Assembly: GCA_027074805.1 (NCBI GenBank)
Contig: JALTCK010000052.1
Location: 3,279-8,295, forward strand
Reading direction: 5' to 3'
DNA: 5,017 nucleotides
From: Thermococcus sp.
Lineage (GTDB): Archaea; Methanobacteriota_B; Thermococci; Thermococcales; Thermococcaceae
In this document: one piece after another, positions 4,440-5,017 of the stretch
How positions within the stretch are numbered: position 1 is the stretch's first letter
Layout of the letters: the number at the start of each line of letters is the position of its first letter
The notes under the pieces: generated by a model
Database searches by the model: none
Seen by the model: the letters and a program-made list of their open reading frames with translations, nothing else
Told to the model about the DNA's origin: nothing
Position numbers and translations under genes: made by a program

Positions 4440-5017
4440 ATGAAAGGGGAGCTCAAAGGACTTCTCATAATAATTTTAACATCGTTCGGAATCAGCTCGC
4501 TGGCACTCTGGGCACTTGGTATGCCAGATTTCTTGCCAACCTTCTTCACACTTGCACTAAGCGACTCGATAAATCCCTGCACCTTCGTGATATACACTAT
4601 GCTCCTGATAGCCCTCTCAGTTAAAGAGGTCTCACGGAGAAGGCTCTATCTCGTAGGACTGTCTTTCGTTGTGGCAGTCTACGTATCCTACTATCTCCTC
4701 GGAGTAGGGTTGCTGTATCTTGGTTCATACATCCCAATGTGGGCAGCAGGGGTCTTGGCGGTGGCCTTTGGGATCTACACCATCGTAACAGGGCTTCTAG
4801 AGAAATCGAGAATTGGTGGAAAGAGCGAAGTCAGAAAAAAAATATTCAGCAGAGACGCCACATTACTTGGTTCTTTCATCCTTGGTATCGTTGTTTCAAC
4901 AACCTTACTACCATGTTCAGCCGGTAGCTACCTTGTATATGCCACTATAATCGTTCATGGTAGCAAGGAGCTTGCCTTCTTCCTTCTCGCCCTCTATAAC
5001 CTTATCTTCGTGCTTCC
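4440..5017 (+). CDS. CcdA/DsbD-type transmembrane thiol-disulfide transporter (3' end missing)
   Basis: The gene starts at ATG 4440 and is open for 192 codons to the right edge. The product is a polytopic membrane protein with helices at about 7-27, 33-60, 69-95, 97-120, 140-165 and one starting near 176. Two cysteines in Pro-Cys motifs, DSINPC47 in the second helix and TLLPC159SAG in the fifth, are the redox pair of the CcdA/DsbD transmembrane family, which passes electrons from cytoplasmic thioredoxin to external thiol proteins. A basic cytoplasm-type loop (SRIGGKSEVRKK, 123-134) separates the two halves. It lies 61 nt after the secreted CPHC protein, its probable partner, and may be cotranscribed or started from its own promoter beside a SurR-type site. 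It has a first hydrophobic helix ahead of the usual CcdA core. Annotation as cytochrome c biogenesis protein would be by family name only; no cytochrome gene is in view. Confidence 0.9.
   Translation, partial: MKGELKGLLIIILTSFGISSLALWALGMPDFLPTFFTLALSDSINPCTFVIYTMLLIALSVKEVSRRRLYLVGLSFVVAVYVSYYLLGVGLLYLGSYIPMWAAGVLAVAFGIYTIVTGLLEKSRIGGKSEVRKKIFSRDATLLGSFILGIVVSTTLLPCSAGSYLVYATIIVHGSKELAFFLLALYNLIFVL

Overview
The window looks like a piece of a Thermococcales chromosome (Thermococcus or Pyrococcus). The main evidence is a C-terminal Thr-rich stalk followed by Cys-Gly-Pro, a membrane helix and a basic tail, which is the CGP-CTERM sorting signal described from Thermococci. Archaeal TATA boxes with short leaders, GGTGA-type Shine-Dalgarno sites and dense packing of short genes agree with this. 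No rRNA, tRNA, insertion sequence or CRISPR array was seen.

Layout. From 2128 down to 1, on the minus strand, four genes are arranged like one operon. They are a short-chain dehydrogenase (1406-2128), a Cys-rich DUF2284 metal-binding protein (908-1369), a five-helix membrane protein (442-897) and a CARF/Rossmann-like protein cut by the left edge (1-448). The last two overlap by 7 nt and appear translationally coupled. A divergent promoter region (about 2140-2215) separates this operon from a plus-strand PEBP/YbhB-family lipoprotein gene (2216-2767). That gene converges, with a 5-nt gap, on a minus-strand SemiSWEET/PQ-loop gene (2773-3027), which is preceded by a minus-strand alpha-helical repeat protein gene (3133-3597). 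A second divergent promoter region (3598-3691) leads to two plus-strand redox genes. These encode a secreted, CGP-CTERM-anchored thioredoxin-fold protein with a CPHC active site (3692-4378) and a CcdA/DsbD-type membrane thiol transporter, cut by the right edge (4440-5017).

How the genes may work together. The right-hand pair looks like a transmembrane thiol relay: CcdA would carry reducing equivalents from cytoplasmic thioredoxin-type proteins to the external CPHC protein. The gap before the ccdA-like gene holds an exact match to GTTn3AACn5GTT (4385-4401), the extended recognition pattern of SurR, the sulfur-responsive redox regulator of Thermococcales. This suggests the relay belongs to the sulfur response. 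On the left, a coupled membrane protein and CARF-like protein could be a ligand-sensing or membrane-effector pair related to CRISPR signalling, but the CARF-like gene is incomplete here and no cas gene is in view. No intergenic stretch exceeds 300 bases.
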